From Zeimonas sp003577305 (GTDB lineage: Bacteria; Pseudomonadota; Gammaproteobacteria; Burkholderiales; Burkholderiaceae_E), in assembly GCA_030263385.1 (NCBI GenBank), contig SZOX01000021.1:5128-69127 (forward strand): 64,000 bases of DNA, written 5' to 3'. Of the stretch, positions 1-9,825 are shown one piece after another (within the stretch, counting starts at the first letter, position 1; each line of letters starts with the position of its first letter). The notes beneath the pieces are model-generated. The model did no database searches. It had not been told where the DNA came from and worked only from the letters and a program-made list of their open reading frames with translations. Made by a program: the position numbers and the translations under genes.

Positions 1-609
1 ATCGTGTTCGGCGGCTACGTCGCGCTCAGCCTGTGGATGGTGCAGTACTACGTGGGCGAATACGGGCTGGACATCCGCGTGGCGGCGCTGCTCGCCGCCT
101 GCTTCTCGCTGCCCGGCGGCGTGCTGCGCGCGGTGGGCGGCTGGCTCTCCGATCGCTACGGCGCGCACAGCGTGACCTGGTGGGTGATGTGGGTGAGCTG
201 GATCTGCCTGTTCCTGCTCAGCTATCCGCAGACGCAGTTCACCGTGACCACGGTCGAGGGCACGCGCAGCTTCACGATCGGCCTGAACGTCTACGCCTTC
301 ACGCTGCTGATGTTCGTGCTCGGCATCGCCTGGGCCTTCGGCAAGGCGAGCGTGTTCAAGTACATCAGCGACGAATACCCGCAGAACATCGGCACGGTCT
401 CGGGCATCGTCGGGCTGGCCGGTGGGCTGGGCGGCTTCGTGCTGCCGATCATGTTCGGCGCGCTGCTCGATCTGACCGGGGTCCGCTCGAGCGCATTCAT
501 GCTGATGTACGGAGTGGTCTGGGTTTCGCTGATCTGGATGTATTTCACCGAGGTGCGGCGCGCCGAGGTCATGGGGCCGCACCACGCGGTCGAGGCAACG
601 CGCGGTTGA
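1..609 (+). CDS. narK: Nitrate/nitrite transporter NarK1-type (MFS), 3' part only
   Basis: This is the C-terminal part of a major facilitator nitrate/nitrite transporter; the reading frame is open at the window edge, so the 5' end is missing. About 202 residues are visible, with several hydrophobic helices and an MFS-type loop (GGWLSDRYGAH, near residue 50). The lysine-containing stretch GKASVFKYISDEYPQ followed by a glycine-rich helix is typical of the NarK family. It is 25 bp upstream of a second narK gene and then narGHJI. The NarK1/NarK2 pair is known in several denitrifiers, where one member works as a proton symporter and the other as a nitrate/nitrite antiporter. That it is NarK1 is inferred from order and sequence style. 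Confidence 0.88.
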   Translation: MVFGGYVALSLWMVQYYVGEYGLDIRVAALLAACFSLPGGVLRAVGGWLSDRYGAHSVTWWVMWVSWICLFLLSYPQTQFTVTTVEGTRSFTIGLNVYAFTLLMFVLGIAWAFGKASVFKYISDEYPQNIGTVSGIVGLAGGLGGFVLPIMFGALLDLTGVRSSAFMLMYGVVWVSLIWMYFTEVRRAEVMGPHHAVEATRG

Positions 610-634
610 GCACCGCGCGACGGAGGTCTTTCCG

Positions 635-2083
635 ATGAATGCGACCGCAACCGATGTCAGGCGCGCGCGCCCCGGCGGCGTGCTGCACGTCTGGACGCCC
701 GAAGACAAGGCGTTCTGGGCGCGCGAGGGAGAAGCGATCGCCAGGCTCAACCTGTGGATCTCGGTGCCCGCGCTGTTCCTGGCGTTCGCGGTCTGGCAGC
801 TCTGGAGCGTGGTCGCGGTGAGCCTGCCCGCGCTCGGGTTCAGGTATTCGACCAACCAGCTGTTCTGGCTCGCCGCCGCGCCCGCGTTGTCGGGCGCGAC
901 GCTGCGCATCTTCTATTCGTTCATGATCCCGCTGGTCGGCGGGCGGCGCTGGACCGCGATCTCGACCGCCTCGCTGCTGATCCCGACGATCGGCATCGGC
1001 ATCGCGGTGCAGGATCCGGGCACCCCTTATCCGACGATGCTGATGCTGGCGTTGCTGTGCGGACTGGGCGGCGGCAACTTCAGCTCGAGCATGGCCAACA
1101 TCAGCTTCTTCTTCCCGAAGGAGCGCAAGGGCTCGGCGCTGGGCGTGAACGCGGGGCTGGGCAACCTCGGCGTGTCGGTGGTGCAGTTCCTCACGCCACT
1201 GGTGGTGGCGGTGGGCATCCTCGGCATCTTCGGCGGCGAGCCGCAGGTCGTGACCAACCGGTTCGGCGACCAGGTCCACGTGTGGACGCAGAACGCGGCG
1301 TTCATCTGGGTGCCGTGGATCGCGCTGGCGGCGCTCGGGGCGTGGTTCTTCATGAACGACATCGCCGAGGCGAAGGCGTCGTTCGCGGCGCAGGCGGCGA
1401 TCTTCCGGCGCAAGCACAACTGGCTGATGTGCGTGCTCTACCTCGGCACCTTCGGTTCGTTCATCGGTTTCGCCGCAGGTTTTCCGCTGCTGATCCGCAG
1501 CCAGTTCCCGGGCGTGAACCCGCTCGCCTATGCCTGGCTCGGGCCGCTGGTGGGCGCACTGATCAGGCCGGTCGGCGGCTGGCTGTCCGACCAGCTCGGC
1601 GGGGCGCGCGTCACCTTGTGGAACTTCGTGGTGATGGCGCTCGCGGTGATCGGCGTGCTGTTCTTCCTGCCCAAGGGCAGCGGCGGCTTCGCCCTGCCGC
1701 TCGGGCCCGCGGAGGGCAGCTTCGCCGGCTTCTTCCTGATGTTCCTGCTGCTGTTCCTCACCACCGGCATCGGCAACGGCTCCACGTTCCGGATGATTCC
1801 GGTGATCTTCCTGAACCAGAAGCTGGCGGAGACGCGCGGCGACGACGAGGCCGAGCGCGCCCGGGCGATCCGCGAGGGCAACACCGAGGGCGCCGCCGCG
1901 CTGGGGTTTGCCGGCGCGCTGGGAGCCTACGGCGGCTTCTTCATCCCGAAGAGCTACGGCAGTTCGATTGCCGCCACCGGTGGCCCGGAGGCGGCGCTGT
2001 GGATCTTCACTGTCTTCTATGCCCTGTGCATCGTCCTGACCTGGTGGTACTACGCGCGCAGGAACGCGGAGATGCCGTGCTGA
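635..2083 (+). CDS. narK2: Nitrate/nitrite transporter NarK2-type (MFS)
   Basis: A 482-residue inner-membrane transporter of the major facilitator superfamily with about 12 hydrophobic segments. It probably exchanges nitrate for nitrite during nitrate respiration. The nitrate signature of the NarK family is visible near residues 142-165 (GLGGGNFSSSMANISFFFP, then KERKG). The second signature is near residue 385 (GIGNGSTFRMIP). The loop GGWLSDQLGG is the usual MFS motif. The start is the ATG after a purine-rich stretch (GGAGG, about 10 bases upstream). It is followed after 34 bp by narG, so it is probably co-transcribed with narGHJI. Confidence 0.93.
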   Translation: MNATATDVRRARPGGVLHVWTPEDKAFWAREGEAIARLNLWISVPALFLAFAVWQLWSVVAVSLPALGFRYSTNQLFWLAAAPALSGATLRIFYSFMIPLVGGRRWTAISTASLLIPTIGIGIAVQDPGTPYPTMLMLALLCGLGGGNFSSSMANISFFFPKERKGSALGVNAGLGNLGVSVVQFLTPLVVAVGILGIFGGEPQVVTNRFGDQVHVWTQNAAFIWVPWIALAALGAWFFMNDIAEAKASFAAQAAIFRRKHNWLMCVLYLGTFGSFIGFAAGFPLLIRSQFPGVNPLAYAWLGPLVGALIRPVGGWLSDQLGGARVTLWNFVVMALAVIGVLFFLPKGSGGFALPLGPAEGSFAGFFLMFLLLFLTTGIGNGSTFRMIPVIFLNQKLAETRGDDEAERARAIREGNTEGAAALGFAGALGAYGGFFIPKSYGSSIAATGGPEAALWIFTVFYALCIVLTWWYYARRNAEMPC

Positions 2084-2117
2084 GCACGCGCACGCCGAAC
2101 GAATCCGGGAGCCCCCG

Positions 2118-5100
2118 ATGAGCCACTTCCTCGACCGCCTGACGTTCTTCAACCAGCCGAAGGAGGCCTTCTCGGAGGGCCACGGGCTCGCCACCGGCGA
2201 AGACCGCACCTGGGAAGACGCGTATCGCAACCGCTGGCAGCACGACAAGATCGTCCGCTCGACGCACGGCACGAACTGCACCGGCTCGTGCTCGTGGAAG
2301 ATCTACGTGAAGGGCGGAATCGTCACCTGGGAGACGCAGCAGACCGACTATCCGCGCACGCGCCCCGACCTGCCCAACCACGAGCCGCGCGGCTGCGCGC
2401 GCGGTGCGAGCTACAGCTGGTACCTGTACAGCGCGAACCGCGTGAAGTATCCGATGGTGCGCGGCCGCCTGATGAAGGCCTGGCGTGCGGCGCGCGCGGT
2501 GACGAACTCGCCGGTCGACGCCTGGGCCACGATCGTCGAGAACGACGCGCTGCGGCGCGACTACCAGCGCCAGCGCGGCATGGGCGGCTTCGTGCGCGCA
2601 GAGTGGGACGAAGTCAACGAGCTGATCGCCGCCGCCAACGTCTACACGATCAGGCGCCATGGCCCCGATCGCGTGGTCGGCTTCTCGCCGATCCCGGCGA
2701 TGTCGATGATTTCGTACGCCGCCGGTTCACGCTACCTGTCGCTGATCGGCGGCACCTGCATGAGCTTCTACGACTGGTACTGCGACCTGCCGCCGTCGAG
2801 TCCGCAGACCTGGGGCGAGCAGACCGACGTGCCGGAGTCGGCCGACTGGTACAACTCGACCTTCCTGATCGCCTGGGGGTCGAACGTGCCGCAGACGCGC
2901 ACGCCCGACGCCCATTTCTTCACCGAGGTGCGCTACAAGGGCGCGAAAGTGGTCGCGGTCACGCCCGACTACGCCGAGGTGTCCAAGCTCGCCGACCTCT
3001 GGCTGCATCCGAAGCAGGGCACCGACGCGGCCCTGGCGATGGCGATGGGCCACGTGATCCTGAAGGAGTTCTACTTCGAGCGGCGCTCGGCCTACTTCGA
3101 CGACTACGCGCGCCGCTACACCGACCTGCCGCTGCTGGTGCAACTGCGCGAGACGACGCTGGCCGACGGCAGGAAGGTGCTCGCGCCCGATCGCTACCTG
3201 CGCGCGAGCGACTTCGACGGCGCGCTCGAGCAGGACAACAACCCCGAATGGAAGACGGTGGCCTTCGACCGCGGCGGCGCGGTGGTGGTGCCCAATGGCT
3301 CGATCGGCTTTCGCTGGGGCAAGGAGGGGCGCAGCGACGCGGGCAAGTGGAACCTCGAGAGCCGCGAGGCGCGCAGCGGCTCGGAAGTGAAGCTGGCGCT
3401 GTCGCTGATCGACGACGCCGCGCAGGCGCACGAGGTGGTCACCGTCGGCTTCCCGTACTTCGGCGGGATCGAGACGCCGCACTTCCAGGCCAACGACCAG
3501 GGCGCGTCGGTGCTCGAGAGGCGGGTGCCCGCCGCGCGGCTCACGCTGGTGCAGGACGGCGAGCGCCGCGAAGTGCTCGTGGCCACCGTGTTCGACCTGC
3601 TCGCGGCCAACTACGGCGTGGCGCGCGGCCTGCCCGACGAGAACGCCGCCGACGACTACGACAGCGACCGGCCCTATACGCCGGCCTGGCAGGAGCGCAT
3701 CACCGGCGTGCCGCGCGCGCAGGCGATCGCGGTGGCACGCCAGTTCGCCGACAACGCCGACAGGACCGGGGGACGCTCGATGGTGATCATCGGCGCGGCG
3801 ATGAACCACTGGTACCACTGCGACATGAACTACCGCGGTATCATCAACATGCTGATGCTGTGCGGTTGCGTGGGACAGACCGGGGGCGGCTGGGCGCACT
3901 ACGTCGGGCAGGAGAAGCTGCGGCCCCAGACCGGCTGGACCGTGCTGGCGTTCGCGCTCGACTGGATCAGGCCGCCGCGGCAGCAGAACTCGACCAGCTT
4001 CTTCTACGCGCACACCGACCAGTGGCGCTACGAGCGGCTGGGCGTGGAAGAGATCGTCTCGCCGCTGGCCGGGTCCGACGCCGCGCGCGGCTCGATGATC
4101 GACTACAACGTGCGCGCCGAACGCATGGGCTGGCTGCCGTCGGCGCCGCAGTTGAAGACCAATCCGCTGCAGGTGGTGCGCGACGCGCAGGCAGCCGGGG
4201 TCGATCCGAAAGACTACGTGACGCGGGCGCTGCGGGACGGCTCGCTGCAGTTGAGCTGCGAAGACCCCGACGACCCGGCCAACTGGCCGCGCAACCTGTT
4301 CGTCTGGCGTTCGAACCTGCTCGGCTCCTCGGGCAAGGGCCACGAGTACTTCCTGCGCCACCTGCTCGGCACCAGCCACGGCGTGCAGGGCCGCGACCTC
4401 GGGCCCGACGATGCGAAGCCGCGCGAAGTGCGCTGGCACGACAAGGCGCCCGAGGGCAAGCTCGACCTGCTGGTGACGCTCGACTTCCGCATGAGCACCA
4501 CCTGCCTGTACTCGGACGTGGTGCTGCCGACGGCCACCTGGTACGAGAAGAACGACCTGAACACCAGCGACATGCACCCCTTCATCCACCCGCTGTCCAC
4601 CGCCGTGGACCCGGCGTGGCAGGCGCGCAGCGACTGGGAGATCTACAAGGGGTTCGCGAAGAAGTTGAGCGAGGTCTGCGTCGGCCACCTCGGCGTGGAG
4701 AAAGAGGTGGTGCTCACGCCGATGATGCACGACACGCCCGGCGAACTCGCGCAGCCGCTCGACGTGCGCGACTGGAAGCGCGGCGAGTGCGATCTCGAGC
4801 CGGGGCGCACCGCCCCGCAAGTCACGGTGGTCGAGCGCGACTACCCGAACACCTACGCCCGCTTCACCTCGCTCGGGCCGCTGATGAGCCGGATCGGCAA
4901 CGGCGGCAAGGGCATCGCGTGGAACACCGAGGACGAGGTGCGCGCGCTCGCCGAACTGAACGGCGTGGTCACCGAGCCGGGCGCCACGCAGGGCCTGCCG
5001 CGCATCGTCACCGACATCGACGCGGCCGAGACCGTGATGATGCTGGCGCCGGAAACCAACGGCCACGTCGCAGTGAAAGCCTGGGAGGCGCTGTCGAAGA

Positions 5101-5909
5101 TCACGGGCCGCGAGCACGCGCACCTGGCGCTGCATCGCGAGGACGAGAAGATCCGCTTTCGCGACATCCAGGCGCAGCCGCGCAAGATCATCTCGTCGCC
5201 GACCTGGTCCGGACTGGAGAGCGAGAAGGTCTCGTACAACGCCGGCTACACCAACGTGCACGAGTTGATACCGTGGCGCACGCTGTCGGGCCGCCAGCAG
5301 TTCTACCAGGACCACGCCTGGATGCGCGAATTCGGCGAGGGCTTCGCCAGCTACCGGCCGCCGGTGGACCTGAAGGCGGTCGGCACGGTGATGGGACGCA
5401 AGCCGAACGGCAACAGGGAGATCGCGCTGAACTTCATCACGCCGCACCAGAAGTGGGGCATCCACTCCACCTACACCGACAACCTGATCATGCTCACGCT
5501 GAACAGGGGCGGCCCCGTGATCTGGCTGTCCGAGGACGACGCGCGCAGCGCCGGCATCGTCGACAACGACTGGGTGGAGCTCTTCAACGCAAACGGCGCG
5601 ATCGCCGCGCGCGCGGTGGTGAGCCAGCGGGTCAGGCCCGGAATGGTGATGATGTACCACGCGCAGGAGAAGATCATCAATACGCCGGGGTCGGAGATCA
5701 CCGGGATGCGCGGCGGCATCCACAACTCGGTCACGCGCGTGGTGCTCAAGCCCACGCACATGATCGGCGGCTACGCGCAGTACAGCTACGGCTTCAACTA
5801 CTACGGCACGGTCGGCACCAACCGCGACGAGTTCGTGGTGGTGCGCAAGATGGCGAAGATCGACTGGATCGACGAGCCGGCGGGCACGACTTCCGGAGGG
5901 CACCAATGA
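2118..5909 (+). CDS. narG: Respiratory nitrate reductase, alpha subunit
   Basis: A 1263-residue catalytic subunit of membrane-bound nitrate reductase, which reduces nitrate to nitrite at a molybdenum bis-MGD cofactor on the cytoplasmic side. The N-terminal [4Fe-4S] ligands are visible: His50, Cys54, Cys58 and Cys93 (motif HGTNCTGSC, then PRGCARG). The stretch ADWYNS near residue 243 is where the family carries the Asp ligand to Mo. Length matches the family (about 1250). The start after GGGAGCCCCCG is supported by the conserved N-terminus SHFLDRL. The stop overlaps the narH start (ATGA). Anaerobic control is expected, but the promoter is outside the window. Confidence 0.98.
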   Translation: MSHFLDRLTFFNQPKEAFSEGHGLATGEDRTWEDAYRNRWQHDKIVRSTHGTNCTGSCSWKIYVKGGIVTWETQQTDYPRTRPDLPNHEPRGCARGASYSWYLYSANRVKYPMVRGRLMKAWRAARAVTNSPVDAWATIVENDALRRDYQRQRGMGGFVRAEWDEVNELIAAANVYTIRRHGPDRVVGFSPIPAMSMISYAAGSRYLSLIGGTCMSFYDWYCDLPPSSPQTWGEQTDVPESADWYNSTFLIAWGSNVPQTRTPDAHFFTEVRYKGAKVVAVTPDYAEVSKLADLWLHPKQGTDAALAMAMGHVILKEFYFERRSAYFDDYARRYTDLPLLVQLRETTLADGRKVLAPDRYLRASDFDGALEQDNNPEWKTVAFDRGGAVVVPNGSIGFRWGKEGRSDAGKWNLESREARSGSEVKLALSLIDDAAQAHEVVTVGFPYFGGIETPHFQANDQGASVLERRVPAARLTLVQDGERREVLVATVFDLLAANYGVARGLPDENAADDYDSDRPYTPAWQERITGVPRAQAIAVARQFADNADRTGGRSMVIIGAAMNHWYHCDMNYRGIINMLMLCGCVGQTGGGWAHYVGQEKLRPQTGWTVLAFALDWIRPPRQQNSTSFFYAHTDQWRYERLGVEEIVSPLAGSDAARGSMIDYNVRAERMGWLPSAPQLKTNPLQVVRDAQAAGVDPKDYVTRALRDGSLQLSCEDPDDPANWPRNLFVWRSNLLGSSGKGHEYFLRHLLGTSHGVQGRDLGPDDAKPREVRWHDKAPEGKLDLLVTLDFRMSTTCLYSDVVLPTATWYEKNDLNTSDMHPFIHPLSTAVDPAWQARSDWEIYKGFAKKLSEVCVGHLGVEKEVVLTPMMHDTPGELAQPLDVRDWKRGECDLEPGRTAPQVTVVERDYPNTYARFTSLGPLMSRIGNGGKGIAWNTEDEVRALAELNGVVTEPGATQGLPRIVTDIDAAETVMMLAPETNGHVAVKAWEALSKITGREHAHLALHREDEKIRFRDIQAQPRKIISSPTWSGLESEKVSYNAGYTNVHELIPWRTLSGRQQFYQDHAWMREFGEGFASYRPPVDLKAVGTVMGRKPNGNREIALNFITPHQKWGIHSTYTDNLIMLTLNRGGPVIWLSEDDARSAGIVDNDWVELFNANGAIAARAVVSQRVRPGMVMMYHAQEKIINTPGSEITGMRGGIHNSVTRVVLKPTHMIGGYAQYSYGFNYYGTVGTNRDEFVVVRKMAKIDWIDEPAGTTSGGHQ

Positions 5910-7429
5910 GAATCCGCGCGCAGATCGGCATGGTACTGAACCTGGACAAGTGCATCGGCTGCCACACCTGTTCGGTCACCTGCAAGAACGTCTGGACCAA
6001 CCGCGCCGGCATGGAGTACGCCTGGTTCAACAACGTCGAGAGCAAGCCCGGGATCGGCTATCCGAAGGAGTGGGAGAACCAGGATCGCTGGAACGGCGGC
6101 TGGGTGCGCCGCGCCGACGGCTCGATTCGCCCGCGCCAGGGCGGCAGGTGGCAGCTGCTGATGCGCATCTTCGCGAACCCGAACCTGCCGCAGATCGACG
6201 ACTACTACGAACCATTCACCTTCGACTACGACCACCTGCACTCGGCGCCCGAGATGAAGGCGGCGCCCACCGCGCGGCCGAGGAGCCTGATCACCGGCGA
6301 GCGGATGCAGAAGATCGAGTGGGGGCCCAACTGGGAGGAGATCCTCGGCGGGGAGTTCGCGAAGCGCTCGCAGGACCGCAACTTCGACCAGGTCCAGAAG
6401 GAGATCTACGGACAGTTCGAGAACACCTTCATGATGTACCTGCCCAGGCTGTGCGAGCACTGCCTGAATCCGGCCTGCGTCGCCTCGTGTCCGTCGGGGT
6501 CGATCTACAAGCGCGAGGAAGACGGCATCGTGCTGATCGACCAGGACAAGTGCCGCGGGTGGCGCATGTGCGTGTCGGCCTGCCCGTACAAGAAAATCTA
6601 CTACAACTGGCAGAGCGGCAAGGCCGAGAAATGCGTTTTCTGCTATCCGCGCATCGAGGCCGGCCAGCCCACCGTCTGCTCCGAGACCTGCGTGGGCCGC
6701 ATCCGCTATCTCGGGGTGCTGCTCTACGACGCCGACCGCATCGAGGCGGCCGCCAGCGTCGAGCACGACCGCGATCTCTACCAGGCGCAACTCGACCTGT
6801 TCCTCGATCCGCACGACCCGGCGGTGATCGCCCAGGCGCGCGCCGACGGGATCCCCGAGGCGTGGCTCGAGGCCGCACGCAACAGTCCGGTCTACCGGAT
6901 GGCGCTCGACTGGAAAGTGGCGCTGCCGCTGCATCCGGAGTACCGCACGTTGCCGATGGTCTGGTACGTGCCGCCGCTGTCGCCGATCTCGGCCGCGGCC
7001 AACGCCGGCGAGATCGGCGTGAACGGCGAGATCCCGGACGTCGAGCAGTTGCGCATCCCGATCCGCTACCTGGCGAACCTGCTCACCGCCGGCGACACCG
7101 AGCCGGTGGTGCGCGCGCTCGAGCGGATGCTCGCGATGCGCGCCTACCAGCGCGACCGGCACGTGGAAGGCCGCGAGAACCTCGCGGTGCTCGAGCAGGT
7201 CGGGCTCACGCCCGAACAGGTCGCCAGCATGTACCAGGTGATGGCGATCGCGAACTACGAAGACCGGTTCGTCATCCCGACGACGCACCGCGAGTACGCC
7301 GAGAATGCGTTCGAGCTGCGCGGCGGCTGCGGTTTCTCGTTCGGCAACGGCTGCTCCGACGGCTCCACCCGGACCAGCCTGTTCGGTGCCGGCAGGAAGC
7401 GCACGATCCCGCTCGAGGCCACGCTGTGA
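5906..7429 (+). CDS. narH: Respiratory nitrate reductase, beta (iron-sulfur) subunit
   Basis: A 507-residue electron-transfer subunit linking the NarI hemes to NarG. The first ferredoxin-like cluster set is Cys16, Cys19, Cys22 and Cys26 (KCIGCHTCSVTC). Others include CEHCLNPACVASCP and CVFCYPR. In the third set a Trp takes the place of one Cys (CRGWRMCVSACP), which in known NarH proteins gives the [3Fe-4S] cluster. The ATG overlaps the narG stop by 4 bp, indicating translational coupling and 1:1 production. The C-terminus is family-typical (GGCGFSFGNGCSDGSTRTSLF). Confidence 0.98.
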   Translation: MRIRAQIGMVLNLDKCIGCHTCSVTCKNVWTNRAGMEYAWFNNVESKPGIGYPKEWENQDRWNGGWVRRADGSIRPRQGGRWQLLMRIFANPNLPQIDDYYEPFTFDYDHLHSAPEMKAAPTARPRSLITGERMQKIEWGPNWEEILGGEFAKRSQDRNFDQVQKEIYGQFENTFMMYLPRLCEHCLNPACVASCPSGSIYKREEDGIVLIDQDKCRGWRMCVSACPYKKIYYNWQSGKAEKCVFCYPRIEAGQPTVCSETCVGRIRYLGVLLYDADRIEAAASVEHDRDLYQAQLDLFLDPHDPAVIAQARADGIPEAWLEAARNSPVYRMALDWKVALPLHPEYRTLPMVWYVPPLSPISAAANAGEIGVNGEIPDVEQLRIPIRYLANLLTAGDTEPVVRALERMLAMRAYQRDRHVEGRENLAVLEQVGLTPEQVASMYQVMAIANYEDRFVIPTTHREYAENAFELRGGCGFSFGNGCSDGSTRTSLFGAGRKRTIPLEATL

Positions 7430-7440
7430 AGGAGCGCGAC

Positions 7441-8079
7441 ATGAACGACACCTGCCGCGCGCTGGCGCTGCTGCTGGGCTATCCCGACGCCCGCCTGCGC
7501 GGGTTGCTGCCGCAACTGGGCGATTTCTTCGCCGCAGACCGCTCGCTCGGAGCGGCGGTCCGCGAAGGGCTCACGGCGCTGGTCGCCGGGTTGCGCCACG
7601 GCGATCCCTACGAAGTCGAGGCGGACTACGTCGACTGCTTCGACCGTGGGCGGGGAACCTCGCTGCTGCTGTTCGAGCACGTGCACGGCGATTCGCGCGA
7701 GCGCGGACAGGCGATGATCGACCTGCTCGCCACCTACGAGAGCGCCGGCCTGCGGCTCGCCCCGGGTCAGCTTCCCGATCATCTCCCGGTGGCGCTGGAG
7801 TTCGCGTCGACGCAGCCGCCGAAGGTGGCGCGCGAATTCCTCGGCGAGATGGCGCAGGTGCTCAACCAGTTGTACGGCGCACTGCTGGCGCGGCGCAGCC
7901 GCTACGCGGCGGCGATCGCCGCAGTGCTCGAACTCGCCGGAGAGCGCGTGCGCCACGTGCCGCTGCCACCCGAGGAGCCGCTCGACGAGGCCTGGGCCGA
8001 GCCGCCGGCTTTCGACGGCTGCTCGACCCGCGGCCAGGCGCGCCCCGACGGCGCGCAGCCGATCCATTTCGTGCGGTGA
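7441..8079 (+). CDS. narJ: Nitrate reductase molybdenum cofactor assembly chaperone
   Basis: A 212-residue cytoplasmic chaperone of the NarJ/TorD type, which binds apo-NarG and helps insert the molybdenum cofactor and mature the NarGH complex. Recognisable NarJ features are the N-terminal ALLLGYPDARLR, the central YVDCFDRGRGTSLLLFEHVHGDSR and the QPPKVAREFLGEM helix. The ATG is preceded by AAGGAGCGAC, a good ribosome binding site, and lies 11 bp after narH. It is not part of the final enzyme. Confidence 0.95.
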   Translation: MNDTCRALALLLGYPDARLRGLLPQLGDFFAADRSLGAAVREGLTALVAGLRHGDPYEVEADYVDCFDRGRGTSLLLFEHVHGDSRERGQAMIDLLATYESAGLRLAPGQLPDHLPVALEFASTQPPKVAREFLGEMAQVLNQLYGALLARRSRYAAAIAAVLELAGERVRHVPLPPEEPLDEAWAEPPAFDGCSTRGQARPDGAQPIHFVR

Positions 8080-8084
8080 ACTTC

Positions 8085-8813
8085 ATGGACACTTTCTTCT
8101 TCGCGATCTATCCGTACGTCTGCCTGACGGTCTTCTTCGTGGGGAGCCTGATCCGCTTCGACCGCGACCAGTACACCTGGAAGAGCGACTCGTCGCAGCT
8201 GCTGCGCGCCGGGCAATTGCGCTGGGGCAGCAACCTGTTTCACATCGGGGTGCTGTTCCTGTTCTTCGGGCATTTCGTCGGAATGCTCACGCCGCACTTC
8301 GTCTACGAGCCGTTCATCGGTGCCGGCGCCAAGCAGGTGCTGGCCATGGTCTCGGGCGGCATCGCCGGCGTGCTGGGCCTGGCGGGGCTCACGCTGCTGC
8401 TGTACCGGCGCATGAGCGATCCGCGCATTCGGGCGATCTCGAAGCCGAGCGACCTGATGCTGCTGTGGCTGTTCTGGGTGCAGTTCGCGCTGGGCCTGGC
8501 GACCATTCCGTTGTCCGGACAGCACCTCGACGGCAGCGTGATGCTCGTGCTCGCCGAGTGGGCGCAGCGGATCGTCACTTTCCGTTCCGGTACCGCCGAG
8601 CTGATGGCCGACATGAGCGTCGTGTTCAAGCTGCACATGGTGCTCGGCATGACGGTGTTCCTGGTCTTTCCGTTCACGCGGCTGGTGCACGTCTGGAGCG
8701 GCTTCGCTTCGCTCGCCTATCTGTTCCGCCCGTACCAGCTGGTGCGCGCCCGGCGGCTGAACCTGCCGGCAGGTCACGACCGCCCGGCTGCGCGCCGCGT
8801 GGGCGGCGCCTGA
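8085..8813 (+). CDS. narI: Respiratory nitrate reductase, gamma (cytochrome b) subunit
   Basis: A 242-residue membrane subunit with about five transmembrane helices that oxidises quinol at the periplasmic side and passes electrons through two b hemes to NarH. Candidate heme-ligating histidines lie in HIGVLFLFFGHFVG (helix 2) and in LHMVLG with TRLVHVWS (helix 5), as in the family. The N-terminus has the short TM start FFFAIYPYVCLTVFFVGS. The gene starts 5 bp after the narJ stop. It completes the narGHJI order found in nearly all such operons. Confidence 0.96.
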   Translation: MDTFFFAIYPYVCLTVFFVGSLIRFDRDQYTWKSDSSQLLRAGQLRWGSNLFHIGVLFLFFGHFVGMLTPHFVYEPFIGAGAKQVLAMVSGGIAGVLGLAGLTLLLYRRMSDPRIRAISKPSDLMLLWLFWVQFALGLATIPLSGQHLDGSVMLVLAEWAQRIVTFRSGTAELMADMSVVFKLHMVLGMTVFLVFPFTRLVHVWSGFASLAYLFRPYQLVRARRLNLPAGHDRPAARRVGGA

Positions 8814-8866
8814 GCATCGCAGGCACGCGCCGCACGCCGGCGAATTCGACGACGGGAGGCCAGCAG

Positions 8867-9733
8867 ATGGCAATCGTGGAACTTCACAGGCAGGCAGCTG
8901 CTCCGGTTGCGACTGGCGTGGCGCACGCCGGGAGCGTCGCCCGGGTCAACGGCGTTGCGCTGCATGCCCCGGGCGCGCCGCCCGATGTCGCGGAGCTGCG
9001 CCGGCGTGCCTGCACCGAGTTGCTGCGGCAGCAGGCGCAGCGCGCCGGCCTGCTCGCAGCTGGCGACGAGGCGAGCGACGACGGCGTGCCGAGCGAAGCG
9101 GCGGCGGCCGCGATCGAGGCGCTGCTCGAGCGCGAGTTGCGCGTGCCCGAGCCTTCCGAGGAAGACTGCCGCAGGCACCATGCCGCGAATCCGGCGCGTT
9201 ACGCGAGCGGCGAGCGGCTGCTGGCGCGCCACATCCTGTTCGCGGTCACGCCCGGTGTCGACCTCAATGCGCTGCTGCCGCGTGCGCAGGAGCTGCTGCT
9301 GAAGCTGCGCTGCCACGACCCGCGAGGGGCAGATGACGCGGCAGCCGGTCCCGAGCGCAACGGCGGCGTCGATGCGTTCGCCGCGGCTGCACGTGAGTGG
9401 TCGAACTGCCCCAGCGGCGCCGCGGGCGGGGCGCTCGGATGGTTGCATGCCGCCGATTGCGCACCCGAGTTCGCGCGCGAACTGTTCGGGCAGCAGACGG
9501 TGGGCGTGCTGCCACGGCTCGTGCGCAGCCGTTTCGGCCTGCACGTGGTGGAGGTGCTGGCACGCGAGCCCGGGCTCGCGCGATCCTACGAGACGGTGCG
9601 CGGCGCAGTGGCGGTCGCGCTGCGCCAGCAGGCCTGGACGACCGCGCTGCGCCAGTACCTCGGAGTGCTCGCGGCGCAGGCGGCACTCGAAGGGGTCGAA
9701 CTCGACGCTGCCGAGACGCCGCTGGTGCAGTAG
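8867..9733 (+). CDS. Parvulin-type peptidyl-prolyl cis-trans isomerase (NifM-like)
   Basis: A 288-residue protein with a C-terminal rotamase (PpiC) domain, roughly residues 115-260. Marks are the start ERLLARHILFAV, the middle GALGWLHAADCAPEFARELF and the end SRFGLHVVEVLAREPG. Its long alpha-helical N-terminus (residues 1-110) resembles the NifM/SurA layout. No signal peptide is visible, so it is probably cytoplasmic. It lies 53 bp behind narI on the same strand; parvulins next to narGHJI are known in denitrifying betaproteobacteria. A role in NarGHI folding is inference. Start: ATG after GGGAGGCCAGCAG, a strong ribosome binding site. Confidence 0.85.
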   Translation: MAIVELHRQAAAPVATGVAHAGSVARVNGVALHAPGAPPDVAELRRRACTELLRQQAQRAGLLAAGDEASDDGVPSEAAAAAIEALLERELRVPEPSEEDCRRHHAANPARYASGERLLARHILFAVTPGVDLNALLPRAQELLLKLRCHDPRGADDAAAGPERNGGVDAFAAAAREWSNCPSGAAGGALGWLHAADCAPEFARELFGQQTVGVLPRLVRSRFGLHVVEVLAREPGLARSYETVRGAVAVALRQQAWTTALRQYLGVLAAQAALEGVELDAAETPLVQ

Positions 9734-9825
9734 CGCGGCGCGACCACCCGAACCGCAGTCATCGCCGGATGGCGCACCGTGCCTTCGGCTGCACGATCGT
9801 CCTGTGCATTTCGTGACTCCGTGGA

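Noticed and set aside
2727..5906. A 1059-codon minus-strand open frame opposite narG
   Set aside because: The composition is Arg/His/Val-rich with no domain, and it is fully antisense to a conserved gene. It is a GC-driven shadow.
2288..7429. A very long plus-strand open frame (1713 codons) across narG and narH
   Set aside because: Only its last part from 5906 is real (narH). The rest is an Arg/Ala-rich shadow of narG caused by high GC.
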